From Kiritimatiellia bacterium (GTDB taxonomy: Bacteria > Verrucomicrobiota > Kiritimatiellia > JAAZAB01), in assembly GCA_028718125.1 (NCBI GenBank), contig JAQUMN010000020.1, positions 1 to 59,200 of the forward strand: DNA of 59,200 nt. Reading direction: 5' to 3'. The notes below the pieces were generated by a model. It made no database searches. It had not been told where the DNA came from and saw nothing but the letters and a program-made list of their open reading frames with translations. A program made the position numbers and the translations under genes. This document shows positions 16,210 through 25,692 of the stretch, one piece after another. Positions within the stretch are counted from its first letter, which is position 1; each line of letters starts with the position of its first letter.

Positions 16210-17643
16210 ATGAACATAACTAAAGCTTCACTTTCGGGCCTTACCCGCGATGAACATGATTTGCTGGGCTCCAAGCAGGTTCCGGTTGAATACTATTTCG
16301 GCGTACATACGATGCGTGCACTTGAGAATTTTAACATTTCGCGCGTGCGCCTCTGTTCCTTCCCCGAATTTATCAGGGCCCTGGCCGAGGTCAAGGAGGC
16401 GGCTGCCTTGGCCAACCGCGATCTGGGCCTTTTGGATAAGAACATTGTCGAGGCCATCGTCAAGGCTTGCGGGGAGGTCAAGAACGGCGAGTTTGACGAC
16501 CATTTTGTTGTGGATATGATCCAGGGCGGAGCCGGAACCTCGACCAATATGAATGCCAACGAGGTTATCGCCAACCGTGCGCTTGAGATTTTGGGCCACA
16601 AAAAGGGAGAATACCGGTTTTGCCATCCCAACAATCACGTCAACCTGTCGCAGTCCACCAACGACGCCTATCCGACATCCATTAAGGTTGCTACAATCCG
16701 CAGCATCCAGAATCTGGTTGCCGCTTTAAAAAAACTCATCGCCGCATTCGCCGCCAAGGGCATTGAGTTCGCCGACGTAATCAAGATGGGACGCACTCAG
16801 ATGCAGGACGCCGTGCCCATGACCCTGGGTCAGGAGTTCGAGGCCTACGCCGCCAACTTGAGCGAGGAGATTGAGCGCCTGGAGCAGAACATGAAACTGC
16901 TCTATGAGCAGAACATGGGGGCTACCGCAATCGGTACGGGGATCAACGCCGACCCCGATTATCCCGAGCTGTGCGCCAAATATTTGCGCGAAGTTACCGG
17001 CCTGCCGATGGTGGTTTCCATCAACATGATTGAGGCCACCAACGACACGGGCTCATTTGTGATGAACTCCTCGGCCATGAAACGGCTGGCCGTCAAGCTC
17101 TCGAAGATCTGCAACGACCTGCGCCTGCTCTCGTCGGGACCGCGCTGCGGTCTGCACGAAATCAACCTGCCGGCAATGCAGCCGGGTTCTTCGATTATGC
17201 CGGGCAAGGTCAACCCCGTTATCCCCGAGGTGGTCAACCAGGTGGCCTTCCGGGTGATCGGCAACGATTTGACCGTCACTTTTGCAGCCGAGGCGGGCCA
17301 GCTGGAACTGAACGTGATGGAGCCGATTATCGTCCATTCGCTGTTCGAGAATGTCGACATGTTGATCAACGCCATCAACACGCTGCGCGAGAAATGCGTG
17401 GTCGGGATCACGGCGAACAAGGATGTTTGCCGCGCGATGGTCTACAACAGTATCGGTTTGGTCACGGCTTTGAATCCCTATCTGGGCTATGAGACTTCAA
17501 CCATGCTGGCGCAGGAGGCTTTGGCGACCGGCAAGGGCCTCTATGACATGGTGCTCGCCAAGAAGCTCATGAGCAAAGACGAGTTGGATAATCTCCTGCG
17601 TCCCGAGAACATGGTTAAGCCGCGAAAGCGTATGAAGGAATAA
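16210..17643 (+). CDS. aspA: Aspartate ammonia-lyase
   Basis: 477 residues, full length for aspartase, which converts L-aspartate to fumarate and ammonia as a cytoplasmic homotetramer. The fumarase/aspartase superfamily signature GSSIMPGKVNP is at about residues 326-336, the catalytic serine loop. Other conserved blocks are NVNLSQSTND-type (HVNLSQSTNDAYPTS), MGRTQMQDAVPMTLGQEF and NQVAFRVIGND. The aspartase-like N-terminus (RDEHDLLGSKQVPVEYYFGVHT) separates it from class II fumarase, whose equivalent start is shorter and different. It is monocistronic, with a perfect palindrome at its start, and lies between a tRNA remnant and tRNA-Lys. This suggests an independently acquired unit. Confidence 0.92.
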   Translation: MNITKASLSGLTRDEHDLLGSKQVPVEYYFGVHTMRALENFNISRVRLCSFPEFIRALAEVKEAAALANRDLGLLDKNIVEAIVKACGEVKNGEFDDHFVVDMIQGGAGTSTNMNANEVIANRALEILGHKKGEYRFCHPNNHVNLSQSTNDAYPTSIKVATIRSIQNLVAALKKLIAAFAAKGIEFADVIKMGRTQMQDAVPMTLGQEFEAYAANLSEEIERLEQNMKLLYEQNMGATAIGTGINADPDYPELCAKYLREVTGLPMVVSINMIEATNDTGSFVMNSSAMKRLAVKLSKICNDLRLLSSGPRCGLHEINLPAMQPGSSIMPGKVNPVIPEVVNQVAFRVIGNDLTVTFAAEAGQLELNVMEPIIVHSLFENVDMLINAINTLREKCVVGITANKDVCRAMVYNSIGLVTALNPYLGYETSTMLAQEALATGKGLYDMVLAKKLMSKDELDNLLRPENMVKPRKRMKE

Positions 17644-17837
17644 ATTATCCCGCCCGGTTTTTCTCCGGTGCGGCCCGGCGAAGCCAGCCTGCTTGATTTT
17701 CGTCGTCTCGAAATTCTGCCGGTTTTGATGGAGGAATCTGCCTAAACGGCTAAATTTTTCCTGAAGTCGGAATAATATAGGCAGGATAAGGAAAAAAATG
17801 GGTACCCTCAAAATGAACGCACCCAGAACTGGGAGAG

Positions 17838-17910
<73 letters not shown>

Positions 17911-18396
17911 AACGCAGACGGTACGGTAGGAAATCAGCGCGCTGAATGCAAGCATGAAAGCACGTGGAGCGTGAAGATCGAACTGAAAATACGTAGAGTG
18001 GTAAGCGTTGAGCATGAAGCGCGGAATTTTAAACTTAGGTTCTTCCGCATTTTCCGTGCTATTTTTTATTGACGTAAACACAGGCTGAGGGCCAGGAAAA
18101 GAAGGCGGAAGGAATGCAGCCTGTATCGATCCCGATATGAACAGGGGAATGGGCAGCATGACAGCGCAGGGCGAATTTCAATCCCTGAACAGAGCGAAGT
18201 TTTGAAAAGCAAGGCAAGTTTAACTCAGATGTGTCCGCGTCGCGCATAGCGCCATACGCGTGTATGCGCAAGCGCGGCAACGGCACAGATAATTTGAAAT
18301 CGTCGCGGCGTTTTCAAACGAAATTCGCGCTGCTCTTGACGACAATCGCCTTGGGCAATAAAAAAACACACGGAAATTAGCGAAGGACCAAACTTA
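17911..18396. other. Intergenic region, no gene seen
   Basis: 486 bp between tRNA-Lys and the 3' end of the debranching-enzyme gene. It must contain the tRNA promoter close to 17911-17960. I see no RNA gene or repeat. An ORF crossing the tRNA on the minus strand is an artefact. Confidence 0.45.
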
Positions 18397-21300
18397 TTAA
18401 CTCAGGCTTTTCAGCACGCGGTACAGTTCGGTCACGCCCCAGGCCTGGGCGTCGCACCCGCGCTGGGCGTGAGGGTAATCGCCGTCCACGATTTCCGGAA
18501 TCTGGCCCAGGCACCCATGACTCATGAGTTGCGTGCTGCTGCCCAGCCATGCCAGCGCCGCAGGACGCCCAGCGGCGCCGTGTATCCGGACCCAGGCTTC
18601 GCAGAACGACGGGAACAGCCAGGTCCAGGCTGTGCCGTTGTGATAGGCCGGTTTGCGGCGTGTATCCTCATCTCCCTCGTACCGTCCCCAGTAAGGCCGC
18701 AGGGGATCGTTGAGCAGCCGGCCGTCAAACGCCACGGGCTGTGAATATTCCACGGGCCGGCTGGCGAGCGTGCGAATGGCGCCGGGCACGAGCAGTTCTG
18801 CACATGCTTCCAATACGCGTTCGCCGATGGCTTTTTCAGCTACCGCGCCTAAGGTCAGTGCCAGGAGTTGATTGGGCCGCAGGGCGTCATCCGGCATGGC
18901 TTGTGCCGCAGTCTGGCCGGCGGCCGCATGCAGACAATCGGCAAAATAGCCGCGCGTCTCGTTCCAGAAGTAATGTTGGATGGAAGCCTGCACCCGTTTT
19001 GCCAGATCCCGCCATGGTGTGGCGTGTTTATCCAAGCCGGCCAGGAATGACAATGCCGCAAACCAGAGCGCCTGGATTTCGATGGGGTAGCCTTCGCGGG
19101 GCGAGCCGGCGGGATGGTTCGTATCCATCCACGTAAAATGGGCCGGACTGAAAATCAAGCCGCTCTCCGGATCCATGCGAATGCCGTTGGGCGTTCCCTG
19201 CCTGAAGCCCGCGGCAATGGATTCCAAAATCCGGCGCAGGGTCCGCTGGCCGCAACGTTCTGCCAACAGATCGTGTTTGCTCGTTTCCGGCGTCTGGCGT
19301 CTGGCGTCCGCGCAGGCGACTATAAACCAAAGGGGCGCATCGGATGTATCGCGGTTCCGGGCATCGTTGCCGTGAATCATGTTCGGCAGCGTGCCATCCT
19401 GCTCAAACGCCGCAAACTGCTTAATTATTGCTTTAACCTCTTCCAGATGACCGGCGGCGATCAGGCCGCGCGCGCAGATAAACGTGTCGCGGCCCCAGTC
19501 GAGGAACCAGGGATAACCGGCAATCACGGTTTTATTTTCACCGCGTCGAACGATAAATTGTTGCATGGCGCGCTCCAGGATGTCCGGGAGCGGTGTATCC
19601 GGCGGCAAACGATCCCGATTTCGATCCTTCCCGAACTCTGAGAGTCGGCATCGGGAGCGGTCCGCAACGGCAATGCGATCATTTTCCGCCGGTGTCAGTA
19701 TTTGCGCCAGCAGTTCGATTTCGGCGCCGCCGGACAGAGGACAACTAAAATAGCCGGGGCTGAATAAGTCCGAATCAGCGTTCATTCCGCGTTCGGCCTC
19801 CACGGGATGGTAAACCATATATTGCCATTCGGGCTCCGCCTGGAAGATGCCGTCGGAAACGGCTATGTGTAACTGCCGCTCGGGGTTAGGTGCAAACGTG
19901 AATCCCGATACACGCTGCGAGGCGTCGTGATCGGGATGGATGGCGGCGGGCCAATCCCGTTCCGGGCCTAAAAACGCCTTGGTGTCCTCGTGAAACGAAC
20001 GATCTTCGATGTCGGGCCGGATGATCAATTGCACGGCTTGGCCGTCGGCCAGGCAGTTTTCGGCATCTGTGCAGGGCAACCGGCAAAATACCAGGCGCAC
20101 GGCGTTCTGCCCGGGTATCATTTTGGTGTGAATGTCGAGGAAAACGGATTGCCCGTAACCGAACGGCACGCGAAATTGCCACAGGCCGGCGTTCTCGCCA
20201 AGGTGGAAAGCCTGCAGGCGGTCGATCGTGATGTCCTGCGAATAGCCTTGAAACACCAGCCACGCGCGGCAACGCGTAAGCATGATGCGCCGGTCCTCGG
20301 GATAATCCGGGTTCAGGTTGCCGGCCAGCAGGGCATCATACCGACTGCGAACTTCTGCCCAGCGCACCGGCGCGCGCAGCATGCCGCCACGCCCGTTGGT
20401 GCTGAGGACCATGGGATGTGTGTCGAGCAGGTCCTTGTGGGTGTACGCCACCGGCGCGCGCGTCGCATTGCCCGGCGGAAGAAAAAGCAGGGGAGCGGTT
20501 TCGTGCCGGGTGCGTTCCGGTTTATAAACGGAAAGCTTCAACAGGCCTGCGTGTGGTTCCAGACGCGCGGCTTTGGGGCAAAACAGGATAAAATGGCGAC
20601 CATCCGCGGCGGGGAGTGAATTTTGCTGTTGGACAACCCGCTTGCCCTCTTCGATCTGCGCACGGAACGGCGCTGTTGCGCGCAGATAAAGGAAATGATG
20701 GGGCGGGATCATGACCTCGCGTTTTAGATCGCGCGGCCATTCCCAGGTAACGACCCTCGGTGCGGCGCCCGGTGCATCCTGGTGCCGGCAGAATGCGCTC
20801 GGATTTTCCGCCAGTTCCGTTGCCAGCCGATCTGGATCCAGCGTAGAAAAATCACCCGGGCCACGGCATGACTTTACAATCTCCAGCGCCTTGGCGTGCA
20901 AGCTCTGGCGCTGTACGGCGTCCGGCGGCCAATTCCGATCCGTCAAAGATCGGGACTCGGCTAAGACGATCAAATCGAAATCGCGGCGGTCCGGGGTTAG
21001 ACACAGCACCTCTGCCGGCGCCAGATCCAGATGCATGAGATTGCCTGAAGAGGACGTCCCGATACCCGCCAAATGCGGCGTGATCGGGATCGTGCGGCCG
21101 GTCAGCAAGTCGATTAACTCGCTTTTCGCCAGGCCCGCATGCAACTCCGGCGCGGAGGCTGGCATTACGGGCAGGCCTGCATCGTCGGGATTCCACGCGA
21201 CCGGCTGAATTGCGCTGTCGTCCAGGTTGACTAGGACCAGAAGGCGCTTGCCGGTAGCGGGAGAATGGCGCAGGAGCGCGATACTGTTGCCGTTGCCTTG

Positions 21301-22806
21301 GTGGATCAGGCTCAGGCGCGCGCCGGCGAAGAAGGCGGGATGGGTATACAAGATGCAGTTCAGCCGCGCAATCCGGCCCACCTGATTTTCGCCCGATTCC
21401 CAGGCAAGCGAGGCGCGGCCGTGCACGTCGATTTTTTCGGTAGCATACCATTCCACGCCGTTAGCGAAAGCGAAGGCCCCGTTGCTGGAACAAAGCGCCG
21501 AAAGCGCCGTGCGCATGCGCGCGTAGGACATCGAGCGCGACGCCAGGCGGTTGTTGTCGTGAGTTTCGGCGAAGTGCACCAGGAGTCCATCGGTTTCGGA
21601 AATGCGGATGGCGCCCGGCAGGTAGGCCTCGATCTGCCGGCGATCGTAGCTTTGAAATAGTTCGGAGTAAGCCCAGTTCAGGTTGGCGATGTTGAGCAAC
21701 GTTGTGGTCGTTACCAGCTTGCCTCCCAGGCCTTCGAGCAGAAAGAGCGTGTCGGGAAATTCGCGGCGCACAGTGGCGACGATGAATTCCCAGGCGGACA
21801 CGGGAATCATATAGCCGGCGTCGCACCGGAAGCCGTCCACGCCGCGCCGGCACCAGGTCAGGAACACCTCTGCCAAGTAATGCCACAACTCCACGTGCTG
21901 ATAATTGATCTCGGTCAAATCGCTCCAGACCACGCCCCATGCGCCGGGCGAGCGGATCGTGCCGTCGGGTTCACGCAGGAGCCAGTCGGGATGGTCGGCG
22001 TGAATTTTGGCGGCCCAGCCGGTATGGTTGATGGCAATATCCAGGGAGATGCGCGCGCCGCGCGCGTGCACGGCATCCACCAGCTCGCCGAACTGCTCCA
22101 GCGGCGTTGCCTTGGGATCGAACTCGGCCAGGGCCGGATCCACATCCGTGAAATCGAGCGCCGCATAAGGACTGCCAAACGTGCCCATGCGTCCGTAGAC
22201 GGTCGGAGTGGGGTGAATAGGCAGGAGCAGGAGCGACCGACAGCGCAGGCGACCGATTATGAAATCCAGCTGACGGATGACATCGCGGAACGTGCCCGAG
22301 GGCGGAATCACGGCGTAGTCATTGGCTTGCAGGGCCTGGATGCCTTTTGTTTGCACGGGGGTAAAAGCCGGCGGTGCGTGCCTCTCCTGGCCGAACTGGC
22401 GGACAAACGCATTGTAAAGGCTGTTGGCACAGCAATATTCCGCCGGGTGAACATTGATGACGGTGTTTGTTCCTTCCGGCCAGCGGGGTTGATTTGTTCC
22501 CTCCGGCAGGAACAGCGCCTTGGCCTCAAAGTGGCCGGCTTCCAGCAAGGGCAGGGTCAGGCGGTAAAGCTGGTCATCCACCCGCGTCATGGGAATATCG
22601 AACCAATCCTCGGCCAGGCGCTTCTGGCTCTCGGCGGCTTCGCGAATGATTTCGCGGCGTGCGGTTTCGGCGTGGCCGATGTTGGTGCGCAGGCGGGCCT
22701 CGCCCCGCTCCGGGCGTGACAGTCGGAGCGTGAATTCAATCATATCGCCGCAAAAGGCCAGCCGGTGTTGTCCGGGAGGCGGGGTTTGTCCCATCAGAGT
22801 GTTCAT
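18397..22806 (-). CDS. Fused GH13 alpha-amylase-type / GH133 glycogen debranching enzyme
   Basis: 1469-residue cytoplasmic enzyme with two catalytic modules. The N-terminal half is GH13, with DIAINHTG (about residue 254), GVDGFRCDAG (nucleophile Asp near 327), LLEGLGG (acid/base Glu near 358) and FAETHDNNR (Asp near 417). A C-terminal GDE/amylo-1,6-glucosidase (GH133) module holds GYPWFLDWGRDTF (about 1095), GTLPNMIHGND, TSDAPLWF and FTWMDTN. This joins 4-alpha-glucanotransferase-type and 1,6-glucosidase functions as in eukaryotic debranching enzymes, whereas most bacteria use a single module. All catalytic motifs appear intact. It is monocistronic. Role in glycogen or maltodextrin debranching is well supported by family knowledge. 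Confidence 0.88.
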   Translation of the reverse strand: MNTLMGQTPPPGQHRLAFCGDMIEFTLRLSRPERGEARLRTNIGHAETARREIIREAAESQKRLAEDWFDIPMTRVDDQLYRLTLPLLEAGHFEAKALFLPEGTNQPRWPEGTNTVINVHPAEYCCANSLYNAFVRQFGQERHAPPAFTPVQTKGIQALQANDYAVIPPSGTFRDVIRQLDFIIGRLRCRSLLLLPIHPTPTVYGRMGTFGSPYAALDFTDVDPALAEFDPKATPLEQFGELVDAVHARGARISLDIAINHTGWAAKIHADHPDWLLREPDGTIRSPGAWGVVWSDLTEINYQHVELWHYLAEVFLTWCRRGVDGFRCDAGYMIPVSAWEFIVATVRREFPDTLFLLEGLGGKLVTTTTLLNIANLNWAYSELFQSYDRRQIEAYLPGAIRISETDGLLVHFAETHDNNRLASRSMSYARMRTALSALCSSNGAFAFANGVEWYATEKIDVHGRASLAWESGENQVGRIARLNCILYTHPAFFAGARLSLIHQGNGNSIALLRHSPATGKRLLVLVNLDDSAIQPVAWNPDDAGLPVMPASAPELHAGLAKSELIDLLTGRTIPITPHLAGIGTSSSGNLMHLDLAPAEVLCLTPDRRDFDLIVLAESRSLTDRNWPPDAVQRQSLHAKALEIVKSCRGPGDFSTLDPDRLATELAENPSAFCRHQDAPGAAPRVVTWEWPRDLKREVMIPPHHFLYLRATAPFRAQIEEGKRVVQQQNSLPAADGRHFILFCPKAARLEPHAGLLKLSVYKPERTRHETAPLLFLPPGNATRAPVAYTHKDLLDTHPMVLSTNGRGGMLRAPVRWAEVRSRYDALLAGNLNPDYPEDRRIMLTRCRAWLVFQGYSQDITIDRLQAFHLGENAGLWQFRVPFGYGQSVFLDIHTKMIPGQNAVRLVFCRLPCTDAENCLADGQAVQLIIRPDIEDRSFHEDTKAFLGPERDWPAAIHPDHDASQRVSGFTFAPNPERQLHIAVSDGIFQAEPEWQYMVYHPVEAERGMNADSDLFSPGYFSCPLSGGAEIELLAQILTPAENDRIAVADRSRCRLSEFGKDRNRDRLPPDTPLPDILERAMQQFIVRRGENKTVIAGYPWFLDWGRDTFICARGLIAAGHLEEVKAIIKQFAAFEQDGTLPNMIHGNDARNRDTSDAPLWFIVACADARRQTPETSKHDLLAERCGQRTLRRILESIAAGFRQGTPNGIRMDPESGLIFSPAHFTWMDTNHPAGSPREGYPIEIQALWFAALSFLAGLDKHATPWRDLAKRVQASIQHYFWNETRGYFADCLHAAAGQTAAQAMPDDALRPNQLLALTLGAVAEKAIGERVLEACAELLVPGAIRTLASRPVEYSQPVAFDGRLLNDPLRPYWGRYEGDEDTRRKPAYHNGTAWTWLFPSFCEAWVRIHGAAGRPAALAWLGSSTQLMSHGCLGQIPEIVDGDYPHAQRGCDAQAWGVTELYRVLKSLS

Positions 22807-22902
22807 CAGGTTTAATTGTGGCAGAGGCGAACGGAAAAAACGAGCTTTTTTAGATGCCCTCCGACCTTGACTTTACAGCGGCTGTGTGCTGGAGTAGTCG
22901 CC

Positions 22903-23556
22903 ATGTATGGCTATGACGTCGTCCGGGATTTCTTCATTAAGGGCGGTCCTGTGCTCTGGCCGCTCGTGGCATGTTCGCTGGTGTCGCTGACCATCACTAT
23001 CGAGCGAATGCTCTTCTGGTGGCGCTCAGAGCGGCGCAACCGACAGGGCGCAGCGGCACTGGAAGACCTGTTTGATCACACGGAACATGGCCGGTTTGAA
23101 CAAGCTTTTGAAATTGGACGCAGCCGGGATACCGCCATCCTGCGCGTGCTGACCGCCGGCCTGAAGCACCGCCATTACGGGTTGGCCGAAAACATGGAAA
23201 TTACCGCCAACGACGAAATTGCCCGCATGAAGCACGGGCTCTCCGCACTGGATACGATCATTACCATGGCGCCGCTCCTGGGAATTCTGGGAACGGTCTT
23301 CGGCATCATCCGCTCGTTCCATGTTCTTGGCATGGACGATATCCAGAGCTCGGCCGCCGTGACGCGCGGTGTGGCGGAATCGCTCATCAACACTGCCGTG
23401 GGAATCACCGTGGCGCTCCTGACGCTGGTGCCGTTCAATGCATTCGTCAGCAAGGTCCAGCGGGAAACCAGGCGTTTGGAGCAAACGATCGCCCAGTTTG
23501 AAACCGCCTACCGGAAGGGATCAGACAATGCGCCTGGAGACCGGGTACGAGTATAA
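22903..23556 (+). CDS. exbB: MotA/TolQ/ExbB proton channel subunit
   Basis: About 217 residues from ATG 22903 (GGAG at 22891); the longer in-frame start at 22816 adds an implausible N-terminus. An N-terminal helix (LWPLVACSLVSLTITIERMLF) is followed by a cytoplasmic loop and two C-terminal membrane helices with the family blocks LDTIITMAPLLGILGTVFGI and GVAESLINTAVGITVALLTLVPF. It forms the proton channel of a TonB- or Tol-type energy transducer in the inner membrane. It overlaps the next gene by 29 nt and is followed by tonB, so it belongs to an ExbBD-TonB set. Confidence 0.9.
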   Translation: MYGYDVVRDFFIKGGPVLWPLVACSLVSLTITIERMLFWWRSERRNRQGAAALEDLFDHTEHGRFEQAFEIGRSRDTAILRVLTAGLKHRHYGLAENMEITANDEIARMKHGLSALDTIITMAPLLGILGTVFGIIRSFHVLGMDDIQSSAAVTRGVAESLINTAVGITVALLTLVPFNAFVSKVQRETRRLEQTIAQFETAYRKGSDNAPGDRVRV

Positions 23557-23926
23557 AAAGGCGCGGATCGAGCTTATCCCCCTGCTGGACATTGTTTTTC
23601 TGCTGCTCGTATTTTTCATTTACGCGATTCTTTCCATGTCGGTGCACCAGGGCGTGCGCGTCACGCTCCCGGCGGCCTCCGGCGAGTCCCAGCAGAAGGC
23701 GATAGTGCGAATCGTGCTGGATGCCGAAAGCACGCTTTCCCTGGATGGAGCGCCCTGCGATATGAACGACTGCGTCAAGCGCGTGGCGGAGCGCGTCCGG
23801 CGCACTCCCAGTGCCGTTCTTATTCGCGGCGACCGCCAGGCGGAGCTCGGAATCGGGATCGAACTGCTCTCCCGGCTGCGGACCGCCGGCGTGCCGTCGG
23901 TGGCGTTTGAAGTGCAGGGCCGGTAG
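23528..23926 (+). CDS. exbD: ExbD/TolR family biopolymer transport protein
   Basis: 132 residues. A single N-terminal membrane helix follows a short cytoplasmic tail: IELIPLLDIVFLLLVFFIYAIL, in which the conserved Asp of LLDIVFLLLVFF is the proton-carrying residue. A periplasmic domain (RIVLDAESTLSLDG, VLIRGDRQAELG) follows, with the GVPSVAFEVQGR end. Start ATG 23528 lies inside the exbB 3' end after AAGGGA, giving translational coupling. It works with ExbB to energise TonB. Confidence 0.9.
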   Translation: MRLETGYEYKKARIELIPLLDIVFLLLVFFIYAILSMSVHQGVRVTLPAASGESQQKAIVRIVLDAESTLSLDGAPCDMNDCVKRVAERVRRTPSAVLIRGDRQAELGIGIELLSRLRTAGVPSVAFEVQGR

Positions 23927-23936
23927 TCCGAAATTG

Positions 23937-24043
23937 TTGACAGGATTAACAAGATTGACTGGATGAATACGAAGTTTAAAATTGATGCCGTTTTTGAAAA
24001 TATCAATGTCTGAATCAGATTCATATCCTGTAAATCCTGTCAA
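23937..24043. repeat. Intergenic hairpin of 9-nt repeats (ACAGGATTA family)
   Basis: Left arm: three consecutive 9-mers, GACAGGATT, AACAAGATT, GACTGGATG (23939-23965). Right arm: ATCCTGTAA, ATCCTGTCA (24025-24042), the inverted sense. It fills most of the exbD-tonB gap and has no ORF. Elements of the same type with different 9-mers occur near 24859, 32003 and 33655. Confidence 0.8.
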
Positions 24044-24062
24044 ATATTCCTTGTAAGTGCTT

Positions 24063-24830
24063 ATGAATCGTTGGACTGATTTTTTAGTGAGTTTTGGCCT
24101 TGCCCTGCTCCTGCACGGAGTGCTGGTGCTGGGTGCGGTCTGGTTCTGGACCCTGCGGCCGTCGGCTCTCCGTCCGGTGTTCCAGGGCGGCGATACCAGC
24201 CTGGCCGTGACGTTTGTGGCCGCGGAGGCGGATGAAGGAAAACCTGCCCGCCTTGCTTCCGGCATAGCCGATGCAGGCGGGTCAGAAATCGACAATCAAA
24301 CGGTGGATACTGCCGAAATATTAACTGATCCCGAAGCCGATCTACCGGAGGAAGCGCCTGTCGTGGCGCAGCCCAATAAGATTGTAGCGGCTGAGCCGCC
24401 GTCCGAGGAAGAGGAAGATCAGGATATGTTTGATGCGGAAGCTGTGGCGCCGGTACCCGCACAGGCATCCGCCAAAGTGCCGGCGACTGGTCCGCAAAAT
24501 GCGAATCAAGCTTCGAAATCGACTGGCGCACCGTCAGGTGCGAGGAGCCAGGGTGTGAGCGGTGGCGTGCGGATGCAATCGGAAATCCGGCCTTACTATC
24601 CTCTGGGCGCGCGCCTGCGCGGCGAAGAAGGCGCCGCGACAGTGCGCGTGTGGGTTAACAATTCCGGCCGCGCCCGCCGGTGTGAAGTGGTCCGCTCGAG
24701 CGGGTATCCCGCGCTGGACCAGGCGGCCGTGGATGCCGCCCGGCGTGCGCGTTACGTATCCACGCAGCCGGGCGCCTGGCATGCCGAGACCGAGACGACT
24801 CTGACCTTCAGGTTCAGGTTGACGGAATAA
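24063..24830 (+). CDS. tonB: TonB family energy-transducer protein
   Basis: 255 residues. An N-terminal membrane anchor (FLVSFGLALLLHGVLVLGAVWFW) carries the His of the TonB S/H motif. A long acidic, Ala/Pro/Glu-rich periplasmic linker includes a strongly negative SEEEEDQDM patch. The C-terminal TonB domain (about 175-255) reads YYPLGARLRGEEGAATVRVWVN, then VVRSSGYPALDQAAVDAARRA and a closing TLTFRFRL strand. The linker is more acidic and less Pro-Lys-rich than in enterobacterial TonB. It follows exbBD after a repeat-filled gap and probably energises outer-membrane glycan or cobalamin receptors, none of which is in the window. Confidence 0.88.
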   Translation: MNRWTDFLVSFGLALLLHGVLVLGAVWFWTLRPSALRPVFQGGDTSLAVTFVAAEADEGKPARLASGIADAGGSEIDNQTVDTAEILTDPEADLPEEAPVVAQPNKIVAAEPPSEEEEDQDMFDAEAVAPVPAQASAKVPATGPQNANQASKSTGAPSGARSQGVSGGVRMQSEIRPYYPLGARLRGEEGAATVRVWVNNSGRARRCEVVRSSGYPALDQAAVDAARRARYVSTQPGAWHAETETTLTFRFRLTE

Positions 24831-24858
24831 ACCCGTAACACATGAGCTAATTTCAAAT

Positions 24859-24990
24859 GCAGCCGCAAAGATGCACAAAATGCACAAATAAGGAATACAA
24901 AATCAGGATTTTCAGATATATCTGATTATATATTAAATTTTCATAACATATTCAGAGCTTTTGTGTTTCTTGTGCTTTTTTGTGGCAAAA
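24859..24990. repeat. Intergenic hairpin of 9-nt repeats (TGCACAAAA family), copy 1
   Basis: Left arm is gccgcaaagatgcacaaaat gcacaaat (24862-24889) with 9-nt steps (ATGCACAAA, ATGCACAAA). Right arm is TTGTGTTTCTTGTGCTTTTT TGTGGC (24961-24986), the inverted sense. The loop is AT-rich. A second copy lies at 33655-33715. Confidence 0.75.
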
Positions 24991-25025
24991 AAAGTGTTGA
25001 AACTGCCTCACATGATTAAACATCC

Positions 25026-25655
25026 ATGACGACTGCACTAATTTATACTGTCTGCGGTGTTTTCGCCTATTTGCTGGGCGCCATTCCCTTTGGCCTCCTG
25101 ATTGCGCGGGCCAATGGCGTAGATATTCGCACGGTTGGCAGCGGGAATATCGGCGCCACCAATGTGTTTCGCGCGATGGGTAAAGGGTGGGGCATGCTGG
25201 CGTTTGTCTGCGATGCATTGAAGGGATTTATTTCGGCCAGCGTGTTTCCCCTGTTGGCTAAAACGCTATGGGCGTTCGATGGCGGCGCCGTTCTGCCGCT
25301 GGTCTGTGCCTGCCTGGCGATTGCCGGGCATAACTGGCCGGTATATTTGTGCTTCAAGGGCGGTAAAGGCGTGGCTACCAGCGTGGGCGCCTTGATGGGC
25401 CTGGCGCCCATAGCGGGTTGTGTAGGCCTGTTGGCCTGGGTGCTGGTTTTTTTGGCGACCCGCTATGTTTCGGTGGCATCCATCGTGGCCGCCTTCATTG
25501 TTGCAGGGATGGTATGGATTTTTTATGCCAAAACGGGTATCCTCCTGCCGCTCGTGTTGACGGCGATGTGCGGACTGGCCGTCCTGCGGCATAAGAGTAA
25601 TATCCAGCGCTTAATTCACGGAACCGAAAACCGGTTCGAATTTAAAAAGAAATAG
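25026..25655 (+). CDS. plsY: Glycerol-3-phosphate acyltransferase PlsY
   Basis: 209-residue polytopic inner-membrane enzyme that transfers an acyl group from acyl-phosphate to glycerol-3-phosphate, the first step of phospholipid synthesis. The three family motifs are present: GSGNIGATNVFRAMGKG (about 38-54), the HNWP-type AGHNWPVYLCFKGGKGVATS (about 99-118) and the C-terminal LRHKSNIQRLIHGTENR. Length is standard. It is followed 37 bp later by gpsA, which makes its substrate, a widespread pairing. Confidence 0.95.
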   Translation: MTTALIYTVCGVFAYLLGAIPFGLLIARANGVDIRTVGSGNIGATNVFRAMGKGWGMLAFVCDALKGFISASVFPLLAKTLWAFDGGAVLPLVCACLAIAGHNWPVYLCFKGGKGVATSVGALMGLAPIAGCVGLLAWVLVFLATRYVSVASIVAAFIVAGMVWIFYAKTGILLPLVLTAMCGLAVLRHKSNIQRLIHGTENRFEFKKK

Positions 25656-25692
25656 GATGTCCTAGGGGACTAAAAACGGGGAACATTTTTGC

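Noticed and set aside
21880..22719. 279-codon plus-strand ORF
   Set aside because: Antisense to the GH13 module; composition is that of a shadow frame with no family motif.
23937..24043. CRISPR-like array
   Set aside because: Repeat units are 9 nt, imperfect, contiguous without spacers, and inverted across a loop. No cas genes are present.
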